From the NCBI GenBank assembly GCA_034414595.1, contig DAOULY010000009.1, positions 6,006-70,005 of the forward strand: a stretch of 64,000 bases of DNA, given 5' to 3'. Below the pieces are notes generated by a model. That model made no database searches, had not been told where the DNA came from, and worked only from the letters and a program-made list of their open reading frames with translations. The DNA comes from DAOULY01 sp034414595 (GTDB taxonomy: Bacteria; Chloroflexota; Dehalococcoidia; SZUA-161; JAUWZY01). Each line of letters opens with the position of its first letter. Within the stretch, counting starts at the first letter, position 1. This document shows positions 16,929-25,469 of this stretch, piece by piece. Made by a program: the position numbers and the translations under genes.

Positions 16929-19900
16929 ATGGAACTCACCCGAAGGGATTTCCTGAAGGCATCTGGGGCTGGGATTGGTGCCGCGGTTCTCTTCGGAGCC
17001 GCAGGATCGATAGGTGGTTCCGCAGCTGCAGGGACACACACGCTCCACAAGCAAATCGGGGAAAAGACGACTACATGTCCCTACTGTGGAGTAGGCTGTG
17101 GCGCTATCATGGCGGTACAGGATGGAAAACTCGTAAGCATTGAGGGTGATCCTGATCATCCAGTAAATGAGGGCTCTCTTTGCCCCAAAGGTGCTTCCCT
17201 ATACCAGATAGCTAATAACGAGCAACGTGTGACCAAGGTGCTCTACCGGAGTGCGGGAGGATCGAGCTGGGAGGAGAAGACCTGGGATTGGGCTCTCGGC
17301 GAGATTGCCAGTAGAATTAAGCAGACTCGCGATGATAGCTGGGTGAGCACTGATGGGGACGGTTATTTGGTGAATCGCACTGAGGCTATAGCTTCAGTGG
17401 GCAGCGTATTCCCGAATAGCGAAGAAGCTTATCTCATGACCAAGATGCAGCGGGCTCTGGGTCTGGTCTACATCGAGAATGAAGCGAGGGTGTGTGTCTC
17501 CTCGGCCGTGGCTGCCAACGATGAGACGCTGGGCAGGGGCCCGATGACCAATCACTGGATTGACCTGGGCAATAGCGACTGCGTTATGGTCATCGGCGGC
17601 AATGTCGCTGAGTCCTTCCCAATCGCCTTCAAATGGGTAACTCGGGCCAAGGAGAAGGGTGCCAAGCTCATTCATGTTGATCCCCGCTTCACTCGCACCT
17701 CGGCCATGGCCGACATTTACGCTAGGATGAGGACAGGCACTGATGTTGCTTTCGTTGGGGGCATCATCAAGTATGTGCTCGACGATATTGAGCGTTTCGG
17801 GGACTATAAATACAACATGGACTATATTAAGAATTACACCAACGCCCCACTGCTCATTAATTCCGCTATGAGGGGCCCGCAAGACTCTCGGATGGAGGTT
17901 GGCGGGTTGCAATCTGGGGACGGTCTGTTTAGCTGGTATGATCCCGCCACAGGGAGCTACGATAAGTCGACCTGGCAGTACCAGGTGGATGGGAGCGGCG
18001 TGCCGCTGAAGGATGACACGCTTGCTCACTCCAATTGTGTGTTCCAGATCATGAAGAAGCACTTCGCACGTTACGATGTGGATACAGTATGCCAGATTAC
18101 AGGTACTAACAAAGAGACCTACCTTGAGGTTTGTCAGACTTACGCCGCTACCGGGGCAAAGGGAAAAGCAGGGGCTATCATCTTTTCCTCCGGCGCCTGT
18201 GAGCACAGCCATGGCACTCAGAACGTTCGAGCCTATGGCATACTGCAGCTCCTTCTGGGCAACATAGGAGTCTCCGGTGGCGGGCTAAATGGTATTGCCG
18301 GCGCATCGAACGGGCTCGGTGCTTCTCTTCAGGGCCGTCTCTTCCACTGGCTGCCAGGGGCTCTTCCACCGCCCATGGCGCAGTATCAGACTCTGAATGC
18401 CTACACCACCGGTGTTACCGCAGCGGCCTCGCCAGTGCCGAAGACACTCAGCGGTTGGACCGGCCGCCCCAAGCATATCGTCAGCCTGCTCAAGGCATGG
18501 TATGGGACTAATGCTACTGCTGGCAACGACTTCGGCTATCACTATCTGGGCAAGAGAGGTGGCAGCTACACCTTAATGCACCTGTTTGAGGCGGTGAACG
18601 CCGGGACAATAGAAGGCCTTATCTGCTGGGGGATGAATCCCGCGGTAAGTGCACCAAACAGTGGCTTCACCAGAGATGCCCTGGCAAAGCTGAAATGGAT
18701 GGTTGTCATCGACCTCTTTGAGACAGAGACGGCAGCTTTTTGGAACAGATCCGGGGTCAGTCCTGCAGACATCGACACCGAGGTATTCTTCCTGCCTGCA
18801 GCCTGCTCGCTGGAGAAGGAAGGCAGCGTTACCAGCAGCGCCCGCTGGATGCAGTGGCGCAACAAGGGGCCTGAGCCGCCAGGGGATGCCAAGCCAGACA
18901 TGGACATCATAAACGACCTAATGATCAAGACCAAGGAGCTATACCAGGCTGATGCCTCTGCTCCAAACCGCGATGCCATTGTGAATCTGGCCTGGAATTA
19001 TGGAGGCTACGGCGCTGCAGTGGATGCCCAGGCGGTGGCCAAGGAAATAAACGGCTACGCCGTGGAAGCCTTTACTACAGGCACGCGAACATATGCGGCC
19101 GGTGAACTCCTGGACTCTCTATCACATCTCCAGCAGGATGGCAAGACCAGTTGCGGAAACTGGCTCTATTGCGGCAGCTATACCGAGGCGGGGAATATGG
19201 CTGCTCGGCGCGATGCTAATGATACCACAGGCATTGGCCTCTACCCCAACTGGGCGTGGGCCTGGCCAGTGAATCGGCGCATCTGGTGGAATCGTGCCTC
19301 TGTGGACGAAGATGGCGTTCCCTGGGACACGCAACATCCTGTCATCCAGTGGAGAAACAACACCTGGCTGGGTGACGTCGCCGATGGCGGCGGGAACCCC
19401 CTATCCGACGCAGCGGGTTACTATCCGTTCATCATGAACTGGGAAGGACGCGGTCGGCTATTTGGGCCCGGCCGGGCCGATGGACCTCTGCCAGAGCATT
19501 ACGAGCCCTGGGAAAGTCCAGTAGTAAATGCTATGTCCTCCCAACAAGACGATCCCGCTCTTAAGGTCTGGGAAAGCAATGGCAAGGGCACAGTGGAGGA
19601 ATATCCTATTCTGGCCACCACCTTTCGCCTCGTCGAGCACTTGCATACAGGGTCTTTTACCAGGAACTTGCCCCAGCTGCTGGAGCTACAACCAGCCATG
19701 TTCGTGGATATCAGCGAGGAACTGGCAGAAGAGAAGGGCATTAGCAGCGGGGACAAGGTAGTCATCAAATGCGCTCGCGGTCAGATAGAAGCTGTCGCCG
19801 TAGTCACTAAGCGACTCAGGCCCTTCTATGTCGATGGGCAGGCAGTGCATGAGATTGCATTACCCTGGCACTGGGGGTATATGGGGATGTCCTCCGGGGA

Positions 19901-19991
19901 CAGCGCTAATAGCCTTACCCCACGCGTAAGCGATATCAACACCATGATCCCGGAGTATAGAGCATTCCTGTGCAGCATTCGGAAAGCTTAG
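16929..19991 (+). CDS. Formate-dehydrogenase-like molybdopterin oxidoreductase, Tat-exported, catalytic subunit
   Basis: A 1020-residue DMSO-reductase-family enzyme resembling the FdnG/FdoG alpha subunit. A Tat signal (TRRDFLK, residues 4-10, then a hydrophobic stretch) predicts export. The [4Fe-4S] ligands are C50, C53, C57 and C85. In the active-site block (EARVC...GRGPMTNHW), C189 takes the position of selenocysteine and V190 replaces the histidine found next to it in true formate dehydrogenases. No FdnH/FdnI-type electron-transfer or membrane subunit is adjacent. ATG 16929 follows AAGGAGGG. The divergent CsoR/CstR-like repressor probably controls it. Formate oxidation is doubtful; a modified respiratory or sulfur-related oxidoreductase is possible, comparable to the FDH-like subunits without Sec/His known in organohalide-respiring Dehalococcoides. 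Confidence 0.9.
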   Translation: MELTRRDFLKASGAGIGAAVLFGAAGSIGGSAAAGTHTLHKQIGEKTTTCPYCGVGCGAIMAVQDGKLVSIEGDPDHPVNEGSLCPKGASLYQIANNEQRVTKVLYRSAGGSSWEEKTWDWALGEIASRIKQTRDDSWVSTDGDGYLVNRTEAIASVGSVFPNSEEAYLMTKMQRALGLVYIENEARVCVSSAVAANDETLGRGPMTNHWIDLGNSDCVMVIGGNVAESFPIAFKWVTRAKEKGAKLIHVDPRFTRTSAMADIYARMRTGTDVAFVGGIIKYVLDDIERFGDYKYNMDYIKNYTNAPLLINSAMRGPQDSRMEVGGLQSGDGLFSWYDPATGSYDKSTWQYQVDGSGVPLKDDTLAHSNCVFQIMKKHFARYDVDTVCQITGTNKETYLEVCQTYAATGAKGKAGAIIFSSGACEHSHGTQNVRAYGILQLLLGNIGVSGGGLNGIAGASNGLGASLQGRLFHWLPGALPPPMAQYQTLNAYTTGVTAAASPVPKTLSGWTGRPKHIVSLLKAWYGTNATAGNDFGYHYLGKRGGSYTLMHLFEAVNAGTIEGLICWGMNPAVSAPNSGFTRDALAKLKWMVVIDLFETETAAFWNRSGVSPADIDTEVFFLPAACSLEKEGSVTSSARWMQWRNKGPEPPGDAKPDMDIINDLMIKTKELYQADASAPNRDAIVNLAWNYGGYGAAVDAQAVAKEINGYAVEAFTTGTRTYAAGELLDSLSHLQQDGKTSCGNWLYCGSYTEAGNMAARRDANDTTGIGLYPNWAWAWPVNRRIWWNRASVDEDGVPWDTQHPVIQWRNNTWLGDVADGGGNPLSDAAGYYPFIMNWEGRGRLFGPGRADGPLPEHYEPWESPVVNAMSSQQDDPALKVWESNGKGTVEEYPILATTFRLVEHLHTGSFTRNLPQLLELQPAMFVDISEELAEEKGISSGDKVVIKCARGQIEAVAVVTKRLRPFYVDGQAVHEIALPWHWGYMGMSSGDSANSLTPRVSDINTMIPEYRAFLCSIRKA

Positions 19992-20304
19992 TGGACCATG
20001 AGAAGCGGGCGGTTTTCAAGAGGGCAACTGGTTTGCTCTAGACGCTTGGCGCTCTCACCCCGGACAGCCAGAGGAAATTTGCAGATTCTTAGGCATTATG
20101 GTGGGAGATTCTCGCCCATACGAATCCTAACGCCCAAATTTTGCCAATTTTAGGCCCACTCCTGCTACCCGTCTGGCCTATAATGGGAGCCCAACTAGGC
20201 ATGGGCAAAGTGCATAAACCCACTATCACCATTTAGCCTTACACTCCAGGCTACTATGGCGTTGAGATTGGGCCACAAGACCCACCTTATATGTTAGCGC
20301 TCAA
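19992..20304. other. Intergenic region without a supported gene
   Basis: About 310 bases between the convergent FDH-like and SipW-cognate genes. No frame, RNA or strong hairpin is visible. Confidence 0.45.
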
Positions 20305-20856
20305 TCACGGAGCAGGCGGAGTGTACTCGTTGTACTGCACCGCAGTAACCTCGCCGGTGAAGGTGATTACGCTAGACTGGGCTACGCTGTTATCCAGGTG
20401 GACATGTAGTAGACCTAGAGCCCAAGCGTCTGGATCACCGAAGTCGCCCGGATGTATCTGTGTCCCCTCAGCGATCTGGTTACCTGTACCGTTGGGGAGC
20501 ATCTCCACTAATACTCCGGGAGGCGCATTGAATTGGAGCCCGGTGAGGATCACCGGTACGGTCCCTACGTTGTGAACGTCCACAGCACAGTAGTAGTCGA
20601 TGCACGGGTAGGCATTGTACAGCGTTACATAAAGGATGTCCTCAATGGTGTCGGTGCCATAGACCTCCATCCAGCTAACATCCTTCCCAGCCGGCTCCGT
20701 ATCATATGGTGCGCTCCAGCTCCACTGTACGTCGACATTACCGGTGTTCACAGTGCCGTTGATGGTCAGGGTGTCAGACCACAGGGCATAGCCAACACCA
20801 AGTGCACTCAGCGCAATCGTCAGGACGAGGCCCAGCACCAATATTTTCTTCTTCAT
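20305..20856 (-). CDS. SipW-cognate class secreted protein (TasA/camelysin-like leader)
   Basis: A 183-residue secreted protein. The leader MKKKILVLGLVLTIALSALG followed by VGYALWSDTLTINGTVNTG is the form recognised by SipW-type signal peptidases in TasA/CalY-like proteins, where Y-A-x-W/F-S-D and the TGxV motif follow the hydrophobic core. The rest is a beta-rich single domain with an NVDVQWSWS strand after the leader. Such proteins form surface fibres or coats in other bacteria; here the role is unknown. No SipW peptidase gene lies in the window. It is preceded by an exceptionally complete ribosome-binding site, suggesting high expression. Confidence 0.82.
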   Translation of the reverse strand: MKKKILVLGLVLTIALSALGVGYALWSDTLTINGTVNTGNVDVQWSWSAPYDTEPAGKDVSWMEVYGTDTIEDILYVTLYNAYPCIDYYCAVDVHNVGTVPVILTGLQFNAPPGVLVEMLPNGTGNQIAEGTQIHPGDFGDPDAWALGLLHVHLDNSVAQSSVITFTGEVTAVQYNEYTPPAP

Positions 20857-20861
20857 CTATC

Positions 20862-20873
20862 AATCACCTCCTT
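20862..20873 (-). promoter_or_regulatory. Full-length Shine-Dalgarno of the SipW-cognate gene
   Basis: AAGGAGGTGATT, a 12-base perfect complement of the canonical 16S rRNA 3' end, five bases before ATG 20856. It fixes the start and points to strong translation. Confidence 0.85.
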
Positions 20874-21080
20874 TCTATTCAGGATTGCCTACGGTTCTGT
20901 AAGACTACTTTGAGATTAGCAGGCACAGGTGACTAAAACGGTGAAAATCGGTGAACAAGTGGTGAACAGGAGAGAGGTAATCGGTGAGAAAAGGCAGCTA
21001 ATGATGTCCAAAGTGGTGACTCTAAAAACGGAGAAGGCAAGGCCATTAGAGTACTTGAGAATCAAAGAAGAAAGGAGACC

Positions 21081-21296
21081 TGTCCGTCCACAGATGTAAC
21101 CTGGACCCCTGTTTTCGCCCTGTTGAAGGGCGTGGTCGCTGACATGGGGGGTGGCCTGTGCCATGCTGCGATTTGCTCTCGGGAGTATGGCATACCCTGT
21201 GTCCTCAATACCTTTACCGGCACCAGTGCGATCAAGATCGGTCAAAGGATAAGGATTGATGGCAACACCGGGGCGGTTTATATCCTCGAGGGGTAA
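21081..21296 (+). pseudogene. Fossil C-terminus of a PEP-utilising (phenylphosphate-synthase-like) enzyme
   Basis: A frame of 71 codons ending in TAA encodes the swivelling phosphohistidine domain typical of PEP-utilising enzymes: TWTPVFALLKGVVADMGGG, then LCHAAICSREYGIPCV with the carrier histidine, then IKIGQRIRIDG and a terminal VYILEG. It matches the C-terminus of the intact gene at 61617-63290 in order and spacing. Nothing homologous precedes CPST at its left end, and there is no start codon or ribosome site, so only the tail of a former ~550-residue gene survives. The frame itself is intact, which implies recent truncation or retention by chance. Confidence 0.75.
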
Positions 21297-21363
21297 TAAG
21301 GAGACCAGCACTGTCTGTTGCGTTCTTGTTGCTGCAAGTTCTTAATTGATGATAATATTAACT

Positions 21364-21486
21364 GTGACGTTAGATGGTAAAGTGGCTATTGTCACCAGTG
21401 CAGCACATGGATTGGGCCGTTCCCATGCTTTGGCTAGGGCAAAAGCCGATGCTGCTCATGCTTGCGGGCCTGCTAGGAATGGCTAG
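21364..21486 (+). pseudogene. Fossil N-terminus of a short-chain dehydrogenase
   Basis: The frame reads TLDGKVAIVTSAAHGLGRSHAL, the beta-1/TGxxxGxG nucleotide-binding start of an SDR protein, then loses similarity and stops at TAG 21484. A GTG or upstream codon could start it but the protein would end after 40 residues, so it is a remnant. It follows directly after the PEP-utilising fossil. Intact SDR genes at 54957 and 55807 share the same N-terminal pattern. Confidence 0.7.
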
Positions 21487-21592
21487 CCGCTCACTTTCCA
21501 AAACTGTAAACCGCCAGTATAATCGAGAGAAGAGCGAGCTACAGATCGTCCCACAGTCGGATCCATCATAAAGTTGAGAGGGGTAGACAAAC

Positions 21593-23830
21593 ATGACTCA
21601 AGAAGTGAAGAGCGCCGTATGCATGTGGTGTCAGGCCAGATGCCGAATCTTGGTCCACAGTGAGAATGGCAGGCTGGTCAAAGTTGAGCCGGACCCCTCC
21701 TATCCCATGGTGGACACCATATTCCCACCAACGAGGGCATGCCTGAGATTGCGTGGCATCAAGGAGTTCATTGAGCACCCGGGCCGGGTCCACTTCCCGC
21801 TGAAGCGAGCTGGAGAAAGGGGAGGGGGGAAGTGGCAAACGATATCCTGGGAGCAGGCCCTTGACGAGATCGCCGCGAAGTTGGCCGAGTTGAAAGATAA
21901 ATACGGGGCGGAGACGCTGGCTGCGCAAACCGGCACCGGCAGAACCATGGAGTGGGTCATCGCCCGGTTTTTCCATCTCTTTGGCACCCCCAATTACATG
22001 GGGGCCGCAACCATCTGCCATAACCCGTGTGTTAACGCCGGCGCAGCACTGCTGGGCTGGCCGCCTCGCCACAGGACACAGCTTTTCATTGAATCTGGGG
22101 CTAAAGGGCCGAAGACGAAATGTCTCTTCCTCATCGGAATCAATCCCCGGCATGCCAGGCTGAGGATGTGGAAGACGATGCAGGATGCCAAGAGGGTAGG
22201 GGTTAAGATCATCGTCGTCGACCCGAGGAAGACGGAATCAGCGGAGATGGCTGACATCTGGCTTCAGCTCAGGCCAGCCAGTGATACCGCGCTGCTGATG
22301 TCCATGATAAATGTGATCATCGAGGAGGGGCTATATAACAAGGAATTTGTGGAGAAGTGGTGCCATGGCTTCGCCGAACTCAGAGAGAGGGCCAGGGAGT
22401 ATCCCCCGGAGAAGATGGCTGAGGTCACCTGGATCCCCGCAGACAAGATCAGGGAAACCGCCAGAATATATGCTCAGAATAGCCCCGCGGTGACCGTAAA
22501 CGGCATGGGGACAGAGGAACTGGAAAATGCCATCGAGGCCATTCACGCCAAGTTCATCCTGAGCATGCTCACAGGGAGCATTGACGTTGATGGCGGCGAC
22601 TATATGCCCGGGCCTGCCCGCTGCCGCCTCGAGTCCGAGCTCGACCTCAGCGAGGCACTGTCGCCGGAGCAAAAGAAGAAGCAGATCGGCATCGACCGCT
22701 TCAAGTTGATCAGCTGGCCGGGACGAGATGCAACGATGCCCCATGTATTGAGAGTCTGGGGCAAACAATTCTCCATCGCACGCGCTGCGGCAGGGGCCCA
22801 TGCTCCCAGCGTCTATCGGGCCATGATCGACGGCGAGCCCTACCCGGTCAAGGCGCTGATACACCTGGCGAGCAATGCCATGGTCACAGCAGGCAACATA
22901 AAGCTTATTTACAAGGCATTGAAGAGTGTAGAGTTCCACGTGGTTCTGGACCACTGGCTGACACCATCTGCTGATCTTGCTGACTATGTGCTTCCGGTCA
23001 CGCCGTGGTTCGAACGGCCCTACCTCAGCACCTGGAACTCGACCGACAACACAATAAGAGGTGGGGAGAGGGCATTGCCTCCGGCAATACCTGGAGAACA
23101 TGACCACAAAACTGATTATGACATTATGCGGGGCATTGGGCTGCGGCTGGGGCAAGGAGAATACTGGCCCTGGGAAACCCTGGAGGAAGTCTACGACTAC
23201 CAGCTCGAGCCTTTAGGGCTCACCTTCAAGGAGTTTATGGCGCAGGGTGGCTTTGAAGACCCGCCCAAGGAGTTCAAGAAATACGAAAGGCAAGGTTTTG
23301 GCACACCTACGGGAAAGGCTGAGCTATACTCGACCATCTTTGAGCAGCTGGGATACGATCCGCTGCCCTGCTACGAGGAGTCCCACGAAAATCCGCTGAC
23401 CAGGCCGGACCTGGCCCAGGACTATCCGCTGATGCTGATCACCGGCGGCAGAATCCAGCCCTACTTCCACTCTGAGCATCGCCAGATCGACTCCATAAGG
23501 CGCAAGCGCCCCCACCCCATCGTGCAAATCCACCCGGATACGGCAGCCAAGTTGGGGATAGGGAGCGACGATTGGGTCTGGATTGAGTCCCCGCGGGGCA
23601 GAATAAGAATGAAATGCGAGCTGTTCCCGGGAATAGACCCCCGTGTGGTGCACGCTGAGCACGGCTGGTGGTTCCCGGAGCTTCCCGGGGAGGAGCCCTG
23701 GCTCCATGGGGTCTGGGAGTCCAATATAAACGTGCTCACCGATGACGATCCCGATGTCTGCAACAAAATCGGCGGGGGCTGGCCGCTGAAGACGGCGCTG
23801 TGCAAAATTTACAAGGTTAAGGAATATTAA
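21593..23830 (+). CDS. Acetylene-hydratase/thiosulfate-reductase-like molybdo- or tungsto-enzyme
   Basis: A 745-residue DMSO-reductase-family protein without Tat signal, hence cytoplasmic. The N-terminal [4Fe-4S] ligands are C10, C13, C17 and C50. C142 in ATICHNPCV sits where the protein ligand to the metal lies in this group and almost exactly at the number of the tungsten ligand (C141) of acetylene hydratase. However, the residue after the second cluster cysteine is Gln14, where acetylene hydratase has its essential Asp13, so acetylene hydration is unlikely. The C-terminal pterin domain begins around residue 600 (PLMLITGGRIQPYFHSE). ATG 21593 is preceded by GAGAGGGG. No partner subunits adjoin; electron donor and substrate are unknown. 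Confidence 0.9.
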   Translation: MTQEVKSAVCMWCQARCRILVHSENGRLVKVEPDPSYPMVDTIFPPTRACLRLRGIKEFIEHPGRVHFPLKRAGERGGGKWQTISWEQALDEIAAKLAELKDKYGAETLAAQTGTGRTMEWVIARFFHLFGTPNYMGAATICHNPCVNAGAALLGWPPRHRTQLFIESGAKGPKTKCLFLIGINPRHARLRMWKTMQDAKRVGVKIIVVDPRKTESAEMADIWLQLRPASDTALLMSMINVIIEEGLYNKEFVEKWCHGFAELRERAREYPPEKMAEVTWIPADKIRETARIYAQNSPAVTVNGMGTEELENAIEAIHAKFILSMLTGSIDVDGGDYMPGPARCRLESELDLSEALSPEQKKKQIGIDRFKLISWPGRDATMPHVLRVWGKQFSIARAAAGAHAPSVYRAMIDGEPYPVKALIHLASNAMVTAGNIKLIYKALKSVEFHVVLDHWLTPSADLADYVLPVTPWFERPYLSTWNSTDNTIRGGERALPPAIPGEHDHKTDYDIMRGIGLRLGQGEYWPWETLEEVYDYQLEPLGLTFKEFMAQGGFEDPPKEFKKYERQGFGTPTGKAELYSTIFEQLGYDPLPCYEESHENPLTRPDLAQDYPLMLITGGRIQPYFHSEHRQIDSIRRKRPHPIVQIHPDTAAKLGIGSDDWVWIESPRGRIRMKCELFPGIDPRVVHAEHGWWFPELPGEEPWLHGVWESNINVLTDDDPDVCNKIGGGWPLKTALCKIYKVKEY

Positions 23831-23930
23831 ATATCTGGGCTAGCCAACTTCCTCGCGTATAATAGGGCGTAAAGACGGGCGAACACCACTGAAAGCCATT
23901 CACATGGCTTAACTTAATAAGGAATAAGTT

Positions 23931-24521
23931 ATGGAAAACAGACTTGCCATCTTCATAGACGGAAGCAATCTGTATCATGCTCTAAGAAGTAACTTTGGAC
24001 GTAACGACCTCAACTTTGCTGAGTTTGCCAATAAGCTATGTGGCTCGAGACGTTTGTTCAGAACATACTACTACAATATCTTGCAAGATCCTGTTCAACG
24101 GCCTGAGGGATATAGAGAACAGCAGGAATTCCTTGATGTTCTGCGCAAGACACCATACTTAGAGGTTCGCCTAGGGAGCACCAAGGTGGCACAGGGCGTC
24201 TCTGTTGAGAAAGGCGTAGATGTTATGTTGGCCACAGACCTGCTATATTTTGCTTGGAACAACTTTTACGATGTGGCAGTGCTTGTGAGCGGTGACTCTG
24301 ATTTTGCTTATGCCCTTCAAGCTGTAAAGAACATGGGCAAGCATGTTGAGGTAGCCTACTTCGAGGGCGGAGTATCCAAGGACCTCTTGGGTGTAGCCGA
24401 TAATCGGCATCTACTCGACCGGAGCTTTTTCAGTGGTTTGTGGGCAGGTAGACTTCATACCAAACGTAAAAGAGTAAGTGGAGAAGCTAACAAGAGGAAG
24501 GCTAGTCGTGATAGCATTTGA
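23931..24521 (+). CDS. NYN domain protein (LabA/DUF88-like, PIN-fold)
   Basis: A 196-residue NYN-domain protein. AIFIDGSNLYHAL at residues 6-18 provides the first conserved aspartate of the PIN-like fold; KGVDVMLATDLLYFAW and VLVSGDSDFAYAL provide the others, so the acidic catalytic cluster is complete. NYN proteins are predicted or shown metal-dependent RNases. The C-terminus (KTKRKR-like region from about 175) is basic and could bind RNA. ATG 23931 follows AATAAGGAATAAGTT. It is monocistronic, ahead of a convergent tRNA gene. Confidence 0.9.
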   Translation: MENRLAIFIDGSNLYHALRSNFGRNDLNFAEFANKLCGSRRLFRTYYYNILQDPVQRPEGYREQQEFLDVLRKTPYLEVRLGSTKVAQGVSVEKGVDVMLATDLLYFAWNNFYDVAVLVSGDSDFAYALQAVKNMGKHVEVAYFEGGVSKDLLGVADNRHLLDRSFFSGLWAGRLHTKRKRVSGEANKRKASRDSI

Positions 24522-24576
24522 GCTGATATTTGCAGTCAATGAATCCCTGAGACGAGCTGTCATTTCAATAGTGGGG

Positions 24577-24592
24577 GAAGCAAGCGCTCTCA
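24577..24592 (-). repeat. Partial copy of tRNA-Val(CAC): D-stem to anticodon loop
   Basis: Sixteen bases (forward GAAGCAAGCGCTCTCA) identical to the stretch 24661-24676 inside the adjacent tRNA-Val gene, in the same orientation and 84 bp away. It covers the 3' D-stem, the 5' anticodon stem and the start of the anticodon loop. It resembles the residue of an integration or duplication event at the tRNA. Confidence 0.5.
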
Positions 24593-24618
24593 GCCTTTTG
24601 GCACGGATTCAGCTACGA

Positions 24619-24694
24619 TGGTGGGCGGTACTGGACTCGAACCAGTGACCTCTTGCGTGTGAAGCAAGCGCTCTCACCACTGAGCTAACCGCCC
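24619..24694 (-). tRNA. tRNA-Val (anticodon CAC)
   Basis: Complete cloverleaf on the minus strand: acceptor GGGCGGT/ACCGCCC, D-stem GCTC/GAGC, anticodon stem CTTGC/GCAAG with loop TTCACAC, T-stem ACTGG/CCAGT with TTCGAGT. The 3' CCA is encoded. Reads GUG codons. Confidence 0.96.
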
Positions 24695-24801
24695 TAAATC
24701 GTATCTATTTTACCCCCAAAACTCAGCTTTGTAAAGATAGACCTCTTGCTTTGTCTAGATCTCGCTATGCAATATGACAGAGTGGTAAAATAATCTGAGA
24801 C

Positions 24802-25425
24802 ATGCATGATATCGACGAGAAAATCTATCAACTGGCAAAGCCCTACTTGACCGCGAGACACAACGATATACATACCCAAATTGCACTGGATTTTGCCGTG
24901 CGATTGCTCGAAGGCGGGAAGGGTGATCGGCGTGTTGTTGTTCCGGCAATTATCTTGCATGATGTTGGATATAGTAGATTTTCAGACGAGATGCTGTCAA
25001 TGGCTTTCGGACCCAGGGCTGATAGGAGCCTGAGCAGGATGCACGAAGAAGAGGGTGTGAGAATCGCGAAAAGGGTCTTGGCGGAGGTTGACTATCCTAG
25101 CCAATATGTCGATGAAATCCTGCAAATCATAGGCGGCCACGATACCAGGGCAAATGCCATATCGATTAACGATGAGATCTTGAGGGATGCAGACAGGCTG
25201 TCACGATACTCAAAAAGCGCCTTTTGGTCCTTTGTTGAACGGTTTCAGATCCAACCCGAGGAGATATGCCAAGCGCTGGAATTCTTCGTGGAACAGTGGT
25301 TCTATATGGCTGCGGCTAAGGAGATGGCGAGAGAAGAGCTCAAACAAAGGCGTCAGGAACTCCAGGCATTGCGATTGCTGACGAATGCCCTTCCGCCACC
25401 GGGAACGGGAGAGCAGGCTCCGTGA
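24802..25425 (+). CDS. HD domain phosphohydrolase
   Basis: A 207-residue HD-superfamily protein. The metal-binding pattern is present: H in HNDIHTQIAL (about residue 24), the HD pair in IILHDVGYS (residues 53-54), H in GGHDTRA and D in LRDADRLSR. Such proteins cleave nucleotides or related phosphoesters; the substrate cannot be inferred. The C-terminal 60 residues are helical and highly charged. ATG 24802 has a weak ribosome site. A TatD-type hydrolase starts 44 bp downstream, so the pair may be co-transcribed. Confidence 0.88.
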   Translation: MHDIDEKIYQLAKPYLTARHNDIHTQIALDFAVRLLEGGKGDRRVVVPAIILHDVGYSRFSDEMLSMAFGPRADRSLSRMHEEEGVRIAKRVLAEVDYPSQYVDEILQIIGGHDTRANAISINDEILRDADRLSRYSKSAFWSFVERFQIQPEEICQALEFFVEQWFYMAAAKEMAREELKQRRQELQALRLLTNALPPPGTGEQAP

Positions 25426-25469
25426 GCGTCGGGTATTAGCTTTCGAGATAATTCCAAGGGCGGAAAGCT

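Noticed and set aside
17484..17500. Selenocysteine (UGA) in the FDH-like protein
   Set aside because: The codon at the Sec position is TGT (Cys) and no SECIS-like hairpin is needed.
17394..18212. A 272-codon antisense frame within the FDH-like gene
   Set aside because: No motif or ribosome site; the sense strand is a full-length molybdoenzyme.
22331..23155. A 274-codon antisense frame within the acetylene-hydratase-like gene
   Set aside because: Shadow of GC-rich coding sequence; translation lacks domain features.
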